Shown here: piece by piece, positions 49,365-62,501 of the stretch
Numbering within the stretch: position 1 is the first letter of the stretch
Layout of the letters: every line of letters starts with the position of its first letter
NCBI RefSeq assembly: GCF_014202425.1
Contig: NZ_JACHGT010000002.1
Span: forward strand, 566,164-630,163
Direction: 5' to 3'
DNA: 64,000 bases
Source: Phytomonospora endophytica
Lineage (GTDB): Bacteria > Actinomycetota > Actinomycetes > Mycobacteriales > Micromonosporaceae
Position numbers and translations under genes: made by a program
Notes under the pieces: generated by a model
What the model saw: only the letters and a program-made list of their open reading frames with translations
What the model was told of the DNA's origin: nothing
The model's database searches: none

Positions 49365-50162
49365 TTAACGCCCGTCCCCTGTGGACTCCCGCCCGGCTCG
49401 CGTCTCCGCGATCAGCGCCAGCAGTGCCCGGCTCACCGGCGTCGACGCCAACTGCGGGTGCGCGTGCACGGCCGCCGGGAGCAGCGGGACGATGCGTTCG
49501 CCGTCGCTGTGGAACTTCGACCACGGCGCCACGAACATGGCCCCGCCGACGCACAGTTCGAGCCCGCACGGCGTCACCGCGACCGGCCCGAACTCGGCCC
49601 GGCCGGTCTCGGCCAGGTCCTTCCTGGCCCGGTGCAGCACGACCGGGGCGGCGTGGTCCTCCACCGCCGACACCAGGGCCGCCCGGCCACCGAAAGGTCC
49701 CATGGGGACGGTCACGGCACGACCGGCGACATCACGTCCGGCGAGCTGGAAACCCTCGTAGAACACGGTCTCGGTCCAGTTGACTCCCGCGTCGGCGGGG
49801 TGCGCGCGCCTCCGGGGCACCCGCAGCGTCACCTCGACACCCGTCCAGCGCAGCACGACGGGGTCGGCGAACTCCCGCAGAACGACCAGTCCCCCGGCAC
49901 AGACGGCGATGTGGCGCCGCCCGGCCGGCGCGGTGATCTCCGACAGGTGCGCGTAGCCGTGGACGACGATCCCGACAGCGGCCAGGATCCCCAGCGACAG
50001 CAACGGATCCCGGAAGGCACAGCCCAACGCGGCCGCGACGGCCAGGACGGAGGTGTACCGCGCCCACGGGCTCCACACCGGCAGCCGTTCGCGATGGATC
50101 CGCCCGACGGCGCCTAAACCGTGCTCGGCGGCGAGTGCGCGGGCCCGGCTGCGCGTCGACAT
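49365..50162 (-). CDS. Membrane protein of unknown function
   Basis: 265 aa, ATG start. A basic N-terminus, then two hydrophobic segments at about residues 36-70 (YTSVLAVAAALGCAF and LLSLGILAAVGIVVHGYAHL), followed by a soluble beta-rich region of about 190 residues. The layout (short tail, two helices, PH-like soluble domain, for example TPCGLELCVGGAMFVAPWSKFHS) resembles bacterial PH-domain membrane proteins, but the match is weak. It ends five bases before the YrlA promoter. No operon partner is evident. Confidence 0.65.
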   Translation of the reverse strand: MSTRSRARALAAEHGLGAVGRIHRERLPVWSPWARYTSVLAVAAALGCAFRDPLLSLGILAAVGIVVHGYAHLSEITAPAGRRHIAVCAGGLVVLREFADPVVLRWTGVEVTLRVPRRRAHPADAGVNWTETVFYEGFQLAGRDVAGRAVTVPMGPFGGRAALVSAVEDHAAPVVLHRARKDLAETGRAEFGPVAVTPCGLELCVGGAMFVAPWSKFHSDGERIVPLLPAAVHAHPQLASTPVSRALLALIAETRAGRESTGDGR

Positions 50163-50218
50163 GCTCCCGACGATAGCCGACCGTGCCCGGCCGGTGACTC
50201 CTCCGTCGCGCGGCTCGG

Positions 50219-51553
50219 TCAGCCGCCGCGGACGACAGAGGCGACGGTGTCGGCGATGGCGTGCGCGCGTTCGGCGGTGTCGGCCTCGACCATGACCCGC
50301 ACGAGCGGTTCGGTGCCCGAGGGGCGCAGCAGGATGCGCCCGCCGTCTCCGAGGACGACCGACTGCTCGTCGAGGACGGCCTTGACCTCGACCGATTCCA
50401 CGATCGCCTTGTCGGCGACCGGGACGTTCAGCAGCACCTGCGGGAGCCTGCGCACGACCGCGGCGAGCTCGCCGATGGTCCGGCCGGACTCGACGGCCGA
50501 GGCGGCCAGGTGCAGGGCGGTGAGGGTGCCGTCGCCGGTGGTGGCGTAGGCGGGCATCACGACGTGGCCGCTCTGCTCGCCGCCGAGGCTGAGGTTCTTG
50601 GCGCGCAGGGCTTCCAGGACGTAGCGGTCGCCGACGGCGGTGGTGACGAGGCTGATGCCGTTCTCGCGCATCGCGTGGTGCAGGCCGAGGTTGCTCATGA
50701 CGGTGGCGACGAGGGTGTCGTCGGCGAGGCCGCCGGACTTGCGCAGGTGGAGGGCGAGGATCGCCATGATGGCGTCACCGTCCACTTCGGACCCGTCGGC
50801 GGCCACGGCGAGGCAGCGGTCGGCGTCGCCGTCGAGGGCGAAACCGATGTCGGCGCCGGTGGACAGGACGGTCTCCCGCAGCGACGCCATGTGCGTCGAG
50901 CCACAGTTGTCGTTGATGTTGAGGCCGTCGGGCGAGGCGTGGATCGCGGTGACGTCGGCGCCGAGGCGGCGCAGGGCCTCGGGCGCGACCTCGGTCGCGG
51001 CGCCGTTGGCGCAGTCGACGACGACGCGCAGGCCGGTGAGGTCGACGTCGATGGTGCCGACGAGGTGGCGGATGTAGCGCTCGGTGCCGTCGGCGAGGTC
51101 ACGGAGACGGCCGATGTCGCCGCCGACGGGACGCGGCCAGGCGGTGGCGAGGTTCGCCTCCAGCTCGTCTTCGACCTCGTCGGAGAGTTTGTGGCCACCG
51201 GCGGCGAAGAACTTGATGCCGTTGTCGGGCATGGGGTTGTGGCTGGCGGAGAGCATGACGCCGAGGTCGGCGCCGACTTCGGCGACCAGGTGGGCCACGG
51301 CGGGGCTCGGGAGGACACCGACGCGGAGGACGTCGGCACCGGCGCTGAGCAGGCCCGCGATCGTCGCGGCCTCCAGCATCTCGCCGCTGGCGCGGGAATC
51401 GCGGCCGATCAGCGCGACGGGGCGGCGGCCCGCGACGGCGTCCTTATCGCACAGGACATGGACCGCGGCCTCAGCCAGCGAGGTCGCCAACTGCGGGCTG
51501 AGCTTCTCGTTGGCCAGTCCGCGTACGCCGTCCGTGCCGAACAACCGCCCCAT
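50219..51553 (-). CDS. glmM: Phosphoglucosamine mutase
   Basis: 444 aa. It isomerises glucosamine-6-phosphate to glucosamine-1-phosphate. The phosphoserine is Ser104 in [16 protein letters not shown], the metal loop is [12 protein letters not shown] (about 241-252), the sugar loop GGEQSGHV and the phosphate-binding loop [14 protein letters not shown]. The N-terminus [15 protein letters not shown] is diagnostic. Third gene of the classic actinobacterial order rplM-rpsI-glmM, with a hairpin between rpsI and glmM. It shares its pathway with the glmS at the other end of the window. Confidence 0.97.
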   Translation of the reverse strand: MGRLFGTDGVRGLANEKLSPQLATSLAEAAVHVLCDKDAVAGRRPVALIGRDSRASGEMLEAATIAGLLSAGADVLRVGVLPSPAVAHLVAEVGADLGVMLSASHNPMPDNGIKFFAAGGHKLSDEVEDELEANLATAWPRPVGGDIGRLRDLADGTERYIRHLVGTIDVDLTGLRVVVDCANGAATEVAPEALRRLGADVTAIHASPDGLNINDNCGSTHMASLRETVLSTGADIGFALDGDADRCLAVAADGSEVDGDAIMAILALHLRKSGGLADDTLVATVMSNLGLHHAMRENGISLVTTAVGDRYVLEALRAKNLSLGGEQSGHVVMPAYATTGDGTLTALHLAASAVESGRTIGELAAVVRRLPQVLLNVPVADKAIVESVEVKAVLDEQSVVLGDGGRILLRPSGTEPLVRVMVEADTAERAHAIADTVASVVRGG

Positions 51554-51596
51554 GCCAGTCCTCCAAGTGTCGACTACCTGTCGGTGAATACACGCC

Positions 51597-51637
51597 GAAG
51601 CCGCCGGGTACGCCGCACGCGTCCCCGGCGGCTTCGA
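51597..51637 (-). terminator. Hairpin between rpsI and glmM
   Basis: CGAAGCCGCCGGG and CCCGGCGGCTTCG form a 13-bp stem around a 15-nt loop, starting 16 bases after the rpsI stop. It may reduce read-through from the ribosomal genes into glmM. Confidence 0.6.
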
Positions 51638-51652
51638 AACGCCAGGATGTGA

Positions 51653-52189
51653 TTACCGCTTGGAGAACTGCGGTGCCTTGCGGGCCTTCTTCAGGCCGTA
51701 CTTCTTGCGCTCGGTCGCACGCGCGTCACGCGTGAGGAATCCGGCCTTCTTCAGCTCGGGGCGCACCTCGGGGTCGATCTCGATGAGGGCCCGGGCGATG
51801 GCCAGGCGCAGCGCACCGGCCTGACCGGTGATGCCGCCGCCGTGCAGGTTGGCGAAGATGTCGAAGGTCTCGACGCGGTCGATGGTGACCAGCGGTTCCT
51901 TGACGATCTGCTGGCTGACCTTGCTGGGGAAGTACTCCTCCAGCGAACGGCCGTTGAGGAGGAACTTGCCGGTGCCGGGCTTGAGACGGGCCCGGACGAT
52001 CGCCTTCTTACGGCGTCCGACGGTCTGCACGGGCTTGTCCATGCGCGGGACGTACGGCGCGGGGACGTCGGCCACGGCGGGCACGGCGGGTACGTCGGCC
52101 ACAGCCGGAACGGCCGGGACGTCGGCCACGGCCGGAACTTCGGCGGTGAGGTCGTCGGTCGCCTCGGGGGCGGTCGTCGGCTCGGTCAT
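51653..52189 (-). CDS. rpsI: 30S ribosomal protein S9 with repeat-bearing N-terminal extension
   Basis: 178 aa from the ATG at 52189; a GTG four codons earlier, better placed after AAGGAAG, is possible. The S9 core starts near residue 50 ([16 protein letters not shown]) and ends in the universal KAPQFSKR, whose basic tail reaches the ribosomal P site. The first 48 residues are an acidic/Ala/Pro extension with three copies of a 9-residue unit AVPAVADVP encoded by 27-bp repeats. S9 extensions occur in actinobacteria, but this one is clearly repeat-derived. Follows rplM by 16 bp. Confidence 0.96.
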   Translation of the reverse strand: MTEPTTAPEATDDLTAEVPAVADVPAVPAVADVPAVPAVADVPAPYVPRMDKPVQTVGRRKKAIVRARLKPGTGKFLLNGRSLEEYFPSKVSQQIVKEPLVTIDRVETFDIFANLHGGGITGQAGALRLAIARALIEIDPEVRPELKKAGFLTRDARATERKKYGLKKARKAPQFSKR

Positions 52190-52217
52190 TTGTTTCTTCA
52201 CGCTTCCTTAGCCGCGC

Positions 52218-52661
52218 CTACTGCGCGATCTGGTTGATCTCGAACGGCTGCGGCTGCTGGGCGTCGTGCGGGTGCTCGGCACCGGCGTACACCTTCAGCT
52301 TGGTGAGCTGCGCGGCACCGAGCTTGTTGTGCGGAAGCATGCCCTTAACGGCAAGCGTCACGGCACGCTCAGGCTTCTTGTCGAGCAGCTCGGAGTACTT
52401 GGTCTTCTTCAGACCACCCGGGTAGCCGGAGTGCCGGTAGGCGATCTTCTGCTCACGCTTGTTACCGGTCAGCGCCACCTTGCCGGCGTTGACGATGATC
52501 ACGAAGTCACCGGTGTCCATGTGCGGCGCGAACGTCGGCTTGTGCTTGCCGCGCAGCAGCGTGGCAACGTGGGTGGCGAGACGGCCGAGCACAACGTCGG
52601 TCGCGTCGATGACATGCCACTCGCGAGTGATGTCACCCGGCTTCGGGCTGTACGTAGGCAC
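52218..52661 (-). CDS. rplM: 50S ribosomal protein L13
   Basis: 147 aa. [29 protein letters not shown] at the N-terminus (split here: [16 protein letters not shown]), then [25 protein letters not shown] and [11 protein letters not shown] are all hallmark L13 segments. First gene of the rplM-rpsI pair; the promoter lies in the region right of 52661. L13 is an early assembly protein of the large subunit. Confidence 0.98.
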   Translation of the reverse strand: MPTYSPKPGDITREWHVIDATDVVLGRLATHVATLLRGKHKPTFAPHMDTGDFVIIVNAGKVALTGNKREQKIAYRHSGYPGGLKKTKYSELLDKKPERAVTLAVKGMLPHNKLGAAQLTKLKVYAGAEHPHDAQQPQPFEINQIAQ

Positions 52662-53220
52662 AGGTCTACCTTGCTCTCATCGTCGGTGTGTGGGCGCGCG
52701 AGACCGCGCCGATCGCCCGAGCGTACCTGAACTGGGTGCACACACTTTCGGTGGCATCCGGCCGCTCGCACAACAGTCCGCGAGTCTACCCCGCGCTCGT
52801 GGCTGACCGTCCGGCGGGGTGGCGGGCACGCTCGTGTGCAGGGCAAGTGTATCCGGTGGGGGTGCCGGGTGGGATGGCGTGGTGGGTGGTGGGGGTCACG
52901 GGGCGGGGCCCGGGCTCCCGGCGGAGGCGGTGGCGTTCGGCGTGCACGGCCGCCACCGGCGGCTCGGCGTGGGGCACGCCGAGAGCGCTGTTCCGCGTGA
53001 GCGCCGGCACAGCGGGCCGCTCTCGTGCTCCCGGCCGACTCTCCGGTGGCCGTTCGCGGGATCCGCCGCGAGCGGCGCGGGGACGGCACTTCCTCACGGC
53101 CGCGCGAGGGTCGTGCGCCCCTTCCCCCGGATCGTCGACCTGCCCGGCTACACCGATGCCGTCCGCTCCATGCGGTGCCGCACCGCGACAACCCCGGCCT
53201 CGGCGCGTCGGGGCCGTACT

Positions 53221-53252
53221 GCCCGCTTCGAGTTCCGCTGGGAGGACCAGTT
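53221..53252 (+). pseudogene. 32-bp remnant copy of thiC in inverted orientation
   Basis: GCCCGCTTCGAGTTCCGCTG and the next 12 bases match the thiC coding strand exactly (thiC positions 54114-54083, encoding [10 protein letters not shown]). Flanking sequence does not align on either side beyond a few bases. Since thiC is on the minus strand, this copy is inverted, about 0.8 kb away. A 32-base perfect match is far beyond chance, so it is a duplicated fragment or scar. Confidence 0.7.
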
Positions 53253-53730
53253 GCCGCGAGGGCCGTGCCCGCGCCCGTCGCGCCCGCTGGCGAGGCGCGT
53301 GCCCAGTGGCGTCGCCAGGCGAGCGCGGGGACGGACGTCCTCACCCAGCGTTGCTCCCGCATGGGGAAGGTCCGCGTTGAGCCCTTCCCGGTCCCGGCCG
53401 AGCCCCGGCCACCCCGGTCGGCCGGGCCGTCATCGCGGCCCACGCCGCCGGAGAAGAGGCTGAGCCCCGGGGCCGCTCGACGGTCGAAGGCGCCGTCGGC
53501 CCTGGGCGGTGCCCCTGTTCCCTCCCGACGGCTCCCGGCCCTCGCCGGTCAGCGTCTCCGCGAGCGGGCGAGAGGACCCCGCAGCCCGCCCCGCCCACGC
53601 ATGTGCGGCAGGTCGGGAATGAGGCCTTCCCATGGCGCGGGAGCGTCACCGAAGCCTCGTCGAGTACGGAAGGCCCGGTGACGAGGCTCTCGGCGGCGGC
53701 GAGGGCTCGGTCAGGTCACCGCGGGCCGGG

Positions 53731-53769
53731 CCACCGAGCCACCGAGCCACCGAGCCACCGAGCCACCGA
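53731..53769. repeat. 8-bp microsatellite, about five CCACCGAG units
   Basis: CCACCGAG is repeated four times in a row (53731-53762), then CCACCGA. It lies 94 bp after the thiC stop. Such arrays change length by slippage. Confidence 0.85.
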
Positions 53770-53862
53770 AAAGCGTCGGCGGCCCGGAGACGCCCCGGTC
53801 ACCCGGTCGGCGGCGAGGCCCGTCCCGGTCCCCGGCGGCCGGAGCCGCCGAGCACCGTCCGC

Positions 53863-56233
<2,371 letters not shown>

Positions 56234-56773
56234 GACACGGGCCCCTTTCTTCCCATGACGGGGGATCCGCCCGCAACTCCAGGGTGACGACGGCCGGTGT
56301 GCCCCGGTGGGCGGTCCTCGCCGCGCACGCGGTGCCGCTGACCGTTCTCCCGTCGGGGATCTGGCGGATCCTGACGGTCACCTTCCACATGGGCGGCGGC
56401 GCCGAACAGGGCTCCGGCGCCCTGCCGGACTGGCTGCCGGTACGCCTCCGCGTCGTACCGCTCTCGGTGTTCTCCGAGGTGCTCGCCTTCAGCGTGGTGG
56501 GCCTGGTCGCGCGCTGGGGCGAGGTCTTCCCGCGCTGGATCCCCGGAGTGGCCGGACGTCGCGTGCCGCCGATGCCGGCGGTCGTCCCCGCCGCCATCGG
56601 ATCGGCCGCCCTCACTCTCACGTGGACACTCGCCGGGATCGCCGAGATGCGCGGCGACTTCCCGCTCTCCTTCGACACCCTGGAAGGCGTCGCGGCGATC
56701 GTGGCGTACGCGCCACTGATGCGATGGGGTCCGCTGCTCGGGGCGCTGACGGTCCACTACGCGCGCAGGCGCC

Positions 56774-58339
<1,566 letters not shown>

Positions 58340-58341
58340 GG

Positions 58342-59376
58342 CTAAAACCTCCTGGGGTCGAAGGGTTCGAGCGCCTCCGGGGTCCGGCCGGTGGCGATGA
58401 GCTCGCTGATGAGTTCGCCGGTGACGGGGGCGAGCAGGATGCCGTTGCGGTAGTGACCGGTGGCGGCGATGACGCGGGGATCGCCGGTGCGGCCGAGGAG
58501 TGGCGCGTTGTCGAGGGTCCCGGGACGCAGGCCGACGGTGTGTTCGCGCAGTTCGTATTCGGCGAGTTCGGGGATGACGGCGATGGCGTCGCGGAGGAGT
58601 TCGTAGGCGTCTCCGGCGCGTGGGGTGAGGTCGAAGCCGCGTTCGGCGCTGGTGGCACCGATCACGACTTCGCCGTCGGCGCGCGGGAGGGCGTAGACGG
58701 GGTTGCCGTTGACGGTGGCGCGGACGACGGTGCCGAGGTCGGCGGGTCCGCGCAGGCGCAGCACCTGGCCCTGGACGGGCCGGATCGCGGCGGAGAGCAT
58801 GGGGCCGGAGTGGCTCCCGGCGGCGATGACGACGACGTCGGCATCCACTGTGGATGGATCCGCGACGTGCCGCCGGACGAGTCTGGCTCCGGCGGTGACG
58901 GCGGCGTCGAGGAGGGCGGTGTGGAGTCTGCGGGGGTCGACCTGGTGGTCCCCGCCGGCGTGCAGTCCGCCGCTGATCCTGGGTGACAGCAGGGGTTCCC
59001 GCCGCCGGGTCTCACCGGCGGTGAGACGGGTCGCGGGGAGACCGAGTTCGCGGTGGAAGTCGTGTCGCCGGTCGAGTTCGGCGCGGTCGCCGGCGTCGAG
59101 GGCGACGAGCAGCGAGCCGTTCTCGCGGTAGCCGATGTCGACGCCGAGTTCGGCGGCGAATCGCGGCCACAGCGCGCAAGACGTCAGGGACAGTTCGAGG
59201 AGGTCCCGTTCGCCGTAGTGGGCCTCACCGACGGGTGCGAGCATCCCGGCGGCCACGGTGGACGCTCCGGAGCCCGGCGCGGGGTCGTGGACGTCGACGG
59301 ACATTCCCCGTTGAGCGCAGCGCCAGGCGATCGTCAGTCCGATGGTGCCCGCGCCGACGATGCCGACGTGGGTCAT
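58342..59376 (-). CDS. thiO: Glycine oxidase
   Basis: 344 aa FAD enzyme oxidising glycine to dehydroglycine for thiazole synthesis, the aerobic alternative to ThiH. Dinucleotide-binding loop VGIVGAGTIGLTIAW at residues 4-18, the GSGASTVAAGMLAP region, HQVDPRRLHTALLDAA, and the C-terminal GHYRNGILLAPVTGELI that shields the flavin. The ATG at 59376 overlaps the thiE stop (ATGA). Confidence 0.95.
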   Translation of the reverse strand: MTHVGIVGAGTIGLTIAWRCAQRGMSVDVHDPAPGSGASTVAAGMLAPVGEAHYGERDLLELSLTSCALWPRFAAELGVDIGYRENGSLLVALDAGDRAELDRRHDFHRELGLPATRLTAGETRRREPLLSPRISGGLHAGGDHQVDPRRLHTALLDAAVTAGARLVRRHVADPSTVDADVVVIAAGSHSGPMLSAAIRPVQGQVLRLRGPADLGTVVRATVNGNPVYALPRADGEVVIGATSAERGFDLTPRAGDAYELLRDAIAVIPELAEYELREHTVGLRPGTLDNAPLLGRTGDPRVIAATGHYRNGILLAPVTGELISELIATGRTPEALEPFDPRRF

Positions 59377-60026
59377 CGGGCGGCTCCGGCGGGCTTGTCG
59401 CCGGGGAGCGCGTCGAGGAAGTCGCGGGTGGCGGCGGCCGGGTCGGCGGCGCGGCTGATCGCGCCGACGACGGCGACACCGTGCGCACCGGCGGCGAGCA
59501 GCGCGGGGACCCGCCCGGGCGTGATCCCGCCGATGGCGACGACGGGGATGTCGACGGCCGCGGCGACCGACCGGATTCCCCACACCCCGAGCGGATCCGG
59601 CAGGCCGTCCTTTGTGGACGTCGGGTGTGCGGGTCCGACGCCGAGGTAGCTCGCGCCGGCGCGCTGTGCCGCGCGGGCCGCGTCGGGGTCCCGGCAGGTC
59701 CCGCCGAGGATCGCGGCGGGCCCGAGGACCCGGCGAGCGGCGTCGACGGGCAGGTCGTCGGCGCCGACATGGGCACCGTGCGCGCCGACCGCCAGCGCCA
59801 CGTGCAGCAGGTCGTTGACCAGGCAGGTCGCGTCATAGCGGGCGCAGAGCTCGGCGATGTGGAGGGCGAGATCGTAGGCGGCACGGTCGGTGTCGCGCTC
59901 GTTCGGGCGCACCTGGATCAACGGCGCGCCGGCGGCGAGAGCCGCGTGAACGGTGGCGACGGTGTCGACGCCCGGGGCGGTGTCGGTGATGACGTGCAGA
60001 CGCGGAAACGCGTGCGGAAACAGCAC
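59373..60026 (-). CDS. thiE: Thiamine phosphate synthase
   Basis: 217 aa TIM barrel joining hydroxymethylpyrimidine pyrophosphate and thiazole phosphate. LVNDLLHVALAVGAHGAHVGADDLP is the central signature, split by the motif N-D-L (usually N-D-R); the phosphate loop is HPTSTKDGLPDPLG and the second phosphate site AIGGITPGRVPALLAAGAHG. The N-terminal LR-E-K is altered to VRPNERD. GTG start. First gene after the TPP riboswitch. Confidence 0.93.
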   Translation of the reverse strand: MLFPHAFPRLHVITDTAPGVDTVATVHAALAAGAPLIQVRPNERDTDRAAYDLALHIAELCARYDATCLVNDLLHVALAVGAHGAHVGADDLPVDAARRVLGPAAILGGTCRDPDAARAAQRAGASYLGVGPAHPTSTKDGLPDPLGVWGIRSVAAAVDIPVVAIGGITPGRVPALLAAGAHGVAVVGAISRAADPAAATRDFLDALPGDKPAGAAR

Positions 60027-60036
60027 AGTAGGGCTC

Positions 60037-60121
60037 CTCCCTGCGCCGGCATGATCCGGATCAGGTTCGACGGTCTGGGGCTACGAAGCCCCACTCTCAG
60101 CCCGGTGCACCGGACTCCCGT
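60037..60121 (-). promoter_or_regulatory. TPP (THI-box) riboswitch
   Basis: On the minus strand: GGGAGTCCGGTGCACCGGG, then the invariant CTGAGAG, a P3a-type hairpin GTGGGGCTTCGTAGCCCCA, then ACCTGATCCGGATCATGCC and GGCGCAGGGAGG. These are the P2/P4/P5 elements of the thiamine pyrophosphate aptamer. It ends 10 bases before the thiE GTG; the final GGGAGG also resembles the ribosome-binding site, so binding of TPP would block initiation. Confidence 0.95.
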
Positions 60122-60212
60122 GGGTTACTTGCGGCCACCGTACGCCTTCGGGGCGTGCGGGGGCAAGGGGCGTTTCGTTGAGGGAAGTGAGGGCTGGGTC
60201 ACCCGGTGATGG

Positions 60213-60833
60213 TCAGTCGGTGACCGTGAGGGCGTAGTCGACGTCGACGTTCGCGCCGGGCATCTCGCCGCGAATCGTGAGCGTGTGGGCGCCTGGGGCG
60301 AGCGGCGCGATCCGTGCCCACAGGCCGCATCCGGCGCCGCTGACCATGGACAGGTCATGCGAGATCGGGTTGCCCATCACGCCTTTCACCGTCACCTGCG
60401 CGCCCTCGACCTTCTCCAGGAGGACCTCGGCGCCGTCGAGGGTGATCACACCGCTCATCTGTCCCATGACCTCAAGGCAGGCCTGCGATTCCGGAGCTCC
60501 GGACAGGTCGGGCAAGGCCAGCAGGTTCACCGCCGGAACGAGGATCGGCACACCGGCGGGCATCTCGCACGCGCGGTCGACGGGGCCCGCGGCGTCACCG
60601 AAGGTCCCGGCGAGAAACCAGATGTCGTCGGGCTGCCCCTCCCCGCAGAACGCGCCGGTGGTGTCGGTGACCGGGTTGCGGTCCACGGGCGAGGACACGA
60701 CCCAGTCCCACCACTCGTTCTGGAGCACGGGCAGCTTGTCGGCGGCGATGTCGCGGGCGCCGCCACAGGCGGTGGCGGCGAGTAAGGCGGCGGCGAGCGG
60801 GGCCGCGGTGATGGCGCGTCTAACCCAGGGCAC
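60213..60833 (-). CDS. Predicted lipoprotein
   Basis: 206 aa, GTG start. Signal peptide AITAAPLAAALLAATAC with lipobox ATAC, so Cys23 is the likely lipidation site. The mature part keeps three or more cysteines (AFCGEG, RACEMP, QACLEV, GAGCGLW) and a tryptophan-rich start (NEWWDWVVSSP). No family recognised; the DKLPVLQNEWWDWV start recalls a group of bacterial and eukaryotic extracellular proteins of unknown role. Six bases after the ABC-F stop, probably co-transcribed with it. Confidence 0.75.
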   Translation of the reverse strand: MPWVRRAITAAPLAAALLAATACGGARDIAADKLPVLQNEWWDWVVSSPVDRNPVTDTTGAFCGEGQPDDIWFLAGTFGDAAGPVDRACEMPAGVPILVPAVNLLALPDLSGAPESQACLEVMGQMSGVITLDGAEVLLEKVEGAQVTVKGVMGNPISHDLSMVSGAGCGLWARIAPLAPGAHTLTIRGEMPGANVDVDYALTVTD

Positions 60834-60839
60834 GGCTCA

Positions 60840-62501
60840 CTATCGCACGTCCCACACCGGCTCGTCGGTCTCGACGACCTCGCCGTCGCCGCCGAAGAGG
60901 ACGAAGCGGTCGAAGCCGCGCGTGAACCAGCGGTCGTGGGTCACCGCGATGACGGTGCCGTCGAAACTCCCGAGTCCCTCTTCGAGGGCTTCGGCGCTGG
61001 CGAGGTCGAGGTTGTCGGTCGGCTCGTCGAGCAGCAGCAGCGTCGCCCCCGACAGTTCCAGCAGGAGCACCAGGAAGCGCGCCTGCTGTCCGCCGCTGAG
61101 GCTCTCCCACACCTGTTCGGAGGAGGGCGCCAGCTCGTAGCGCGACAGCTTGCTCATCGCCGCCGAGCGCTCCAGGCTCGGGCGGTGCTCGTCGCCCTTC
61201 CACAGGATCTCGCGCAGGGTCCGGCCCATGAGTTCGGGCCGGTCGTGGGTCTGGGAGAAGTGGCCCGGCATGACCCGGGCGCCCAGCCGCGCCGATCCGT
61301 TGTGCAGCACCGGTTCCAGGCGTTGCCCGTCGACGGGTCCGGCGCCTTCGCTGCCGCCGCGGGCCAGCAGCCGCAGGAAGTGCGACTTGCCGGTGCCGTT
61401 GGCGCCGAGGACGGCGACGCGGTCGCCGTACCAGACCTCCAGGTCGAAGGGGAAGGTCAGGTTGTCCAGTTCCAGCTGCTCGCACATGACGGCCCGTTTG
61501 CCGGTGCGGCCGCCGCGGAGGGTCATCTTGATGTCCTGCTCGCGCGGCGGGGTCGGCGGCGGGCCGATCGCCTCGAACTTCGCCAGGCGGGTCTCGGCGG
61601 CGCGGAGGCGGGAGGCCATGCCGTCGTTGTAGGTGGCCTTCTTGCGGTACATGGCGACGAGGTCCTTGAGCTTCTGGTGCTCCTCGTCCCAGCGGCGGCG
61701 GAGTTCCTCGAAACGGTCCCAGCGGGCGACGCGGGCCTCGTGCCAGGTCGCGAAGCCGCCGCCGTGGGTCCAGACGTCGCCGGCTTCGAGGGTGACGATG
61801 CGCTGCGCGGTGTTGGCGAGGAGCTCACGGTCGTGGGAGACGTAGAGGATCGTCTTCTCGGATTCGTTGATGCGCTCTTCGAGCCAGCGTTTCGCGGGTA
61901 CGTCGAGGAAGTTGTCGGGCTCGTCGAGGAGGAGGACCTCCTCGGGGCCGCGGAGGAGGAGTTCGAGGGCGAAGCGTTTCTGCTCGCCGCCGGAGAGCGT
62001 GCGAACGACGCGGTGGCGCGTCTCGTCCCAGGGTTTTTCGAGGATGAGGATGGAGACGGTGTCGCAGAGGACCTCGAAGTCGTAGCCGCCGGCGTCGCCC
62101 CAGGCGGTGAGGGCGTCGGCGTAGGCGACCTGGGCCTTCTCGGCGGCGTTGCTGTACTTGCCGCGCCTCTCGGCGGCGGCGATGTCGGCCTCGGCCGCGG
62201 CGAGCCGCTCGCCGAGCTGCCGCAGCCGCGCGGGCGCGAGGGACAGCGCGAGGTCGGCCAGGTGCCGGTCGTCGTGCACGAGGAGCTGCCGCATGACGCC
62301 GAGTCCACCGCCGCGGGTGATGGCGCCCTCGTCGGCGGGGATGTCCCCGGCGATCATGCGCACGAGGGTGGTCTTGCCGGTCCCGTTGGCGCCGATGAGC
62401 GCGACTTTGGCACCCTCACCGACCCGAAAGGACACCTCGGAGAAGAGGACGCGACCGTCGGGAAGGGTGCGGCTGACGGCCGCGACATCGATGTAGCCCA
62501 C
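60840..62501 (-). CDS. ABC-F family ATPase
   Basis: 553 aa, GTG start. Two ATP-binding cassettes without membrane segments: Walker A GANGTGKTT (about 37-45) and GANGTGKSH (second), signature LSGGEQKR and LSGGQQAR, Walker B VLLLDEPDNFLD and LLLLDEPTDNLD. The linker between them has the charged coiled-coil region RRWDEEHQKLKDL typical of ABC-F proteins, which act at the ribosome exit or peptidyl site. Whether it is a translation factor or an antibiotic protection factor cannot be told. No adjacent antibiotic cluster. Confidence 0.9.
   Translation of the reverse strand: MGYIDVAAVSRTLPDGRVLFSEVSFRVGEGAKVALIGANGTGKTTLVRMIAGDIPADEGAITRGGGLGVMRQLLVHDDRHLADLALSLAPARLRQLGERLAAAEADIAAAERRGKYSNAAEKAQVAYADALTAWGDAGGYDFEVLCDTVSILILEKPWDETRHRVVRTLSGGEQKRFALELLLRGPEEVLLLDEPDNFLDVPAKRWLEERINESEKTILYVSHDRELLANTAQRIVTLEAGDVWTHGGGFATWHEARVARWDRFEELRRRWDEEHQKLKDLVAMYRKKATYNDGMASRLRAAETRLAKFEAIGPPPTPPREQDIKMTLRGGRTGKRAVMCEQLELDNLTFPFDLEVWYGDRVAVLGANGTGKSHFLRLLARGGSEGAGPVDGQRLEPVLHNGSARLGARVMPGHFSQTHDRPELMGRTLREILWKGDEHRPSLERSAAMSKLSRYELAPSSEQVWESLSGGQQARFLVLLLELSGATLLLLDEPTDNLDLASAEALEEGLGSFDGTVIAVTHDRWFTRGFDRFVLFGGDGEVVETDEPVWDVR

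Larger units (their letters stand above)
52662..53862. other. 1.2-kb gene-free region between rplM and thiC
   Basis: No open frame here has both a start with a ribosome-binding site and normal codon statistics, although several frames stay open because the DNA is stop-poor. It must hold the rplM promoter near its left end. It contains a 32-bp inverted copy of thiC (53221-53252) and an 8-bp microsatellite (53731-53769). It may be decayed coding DNA. Confidence 0.6.

Noticed and set aside
52688..53681. Several overlapping open frames between rplM and thiC
   Set aside because: No start signals, odd amino-acid composition and no family resemblance except the 32-bp thiC fragment.
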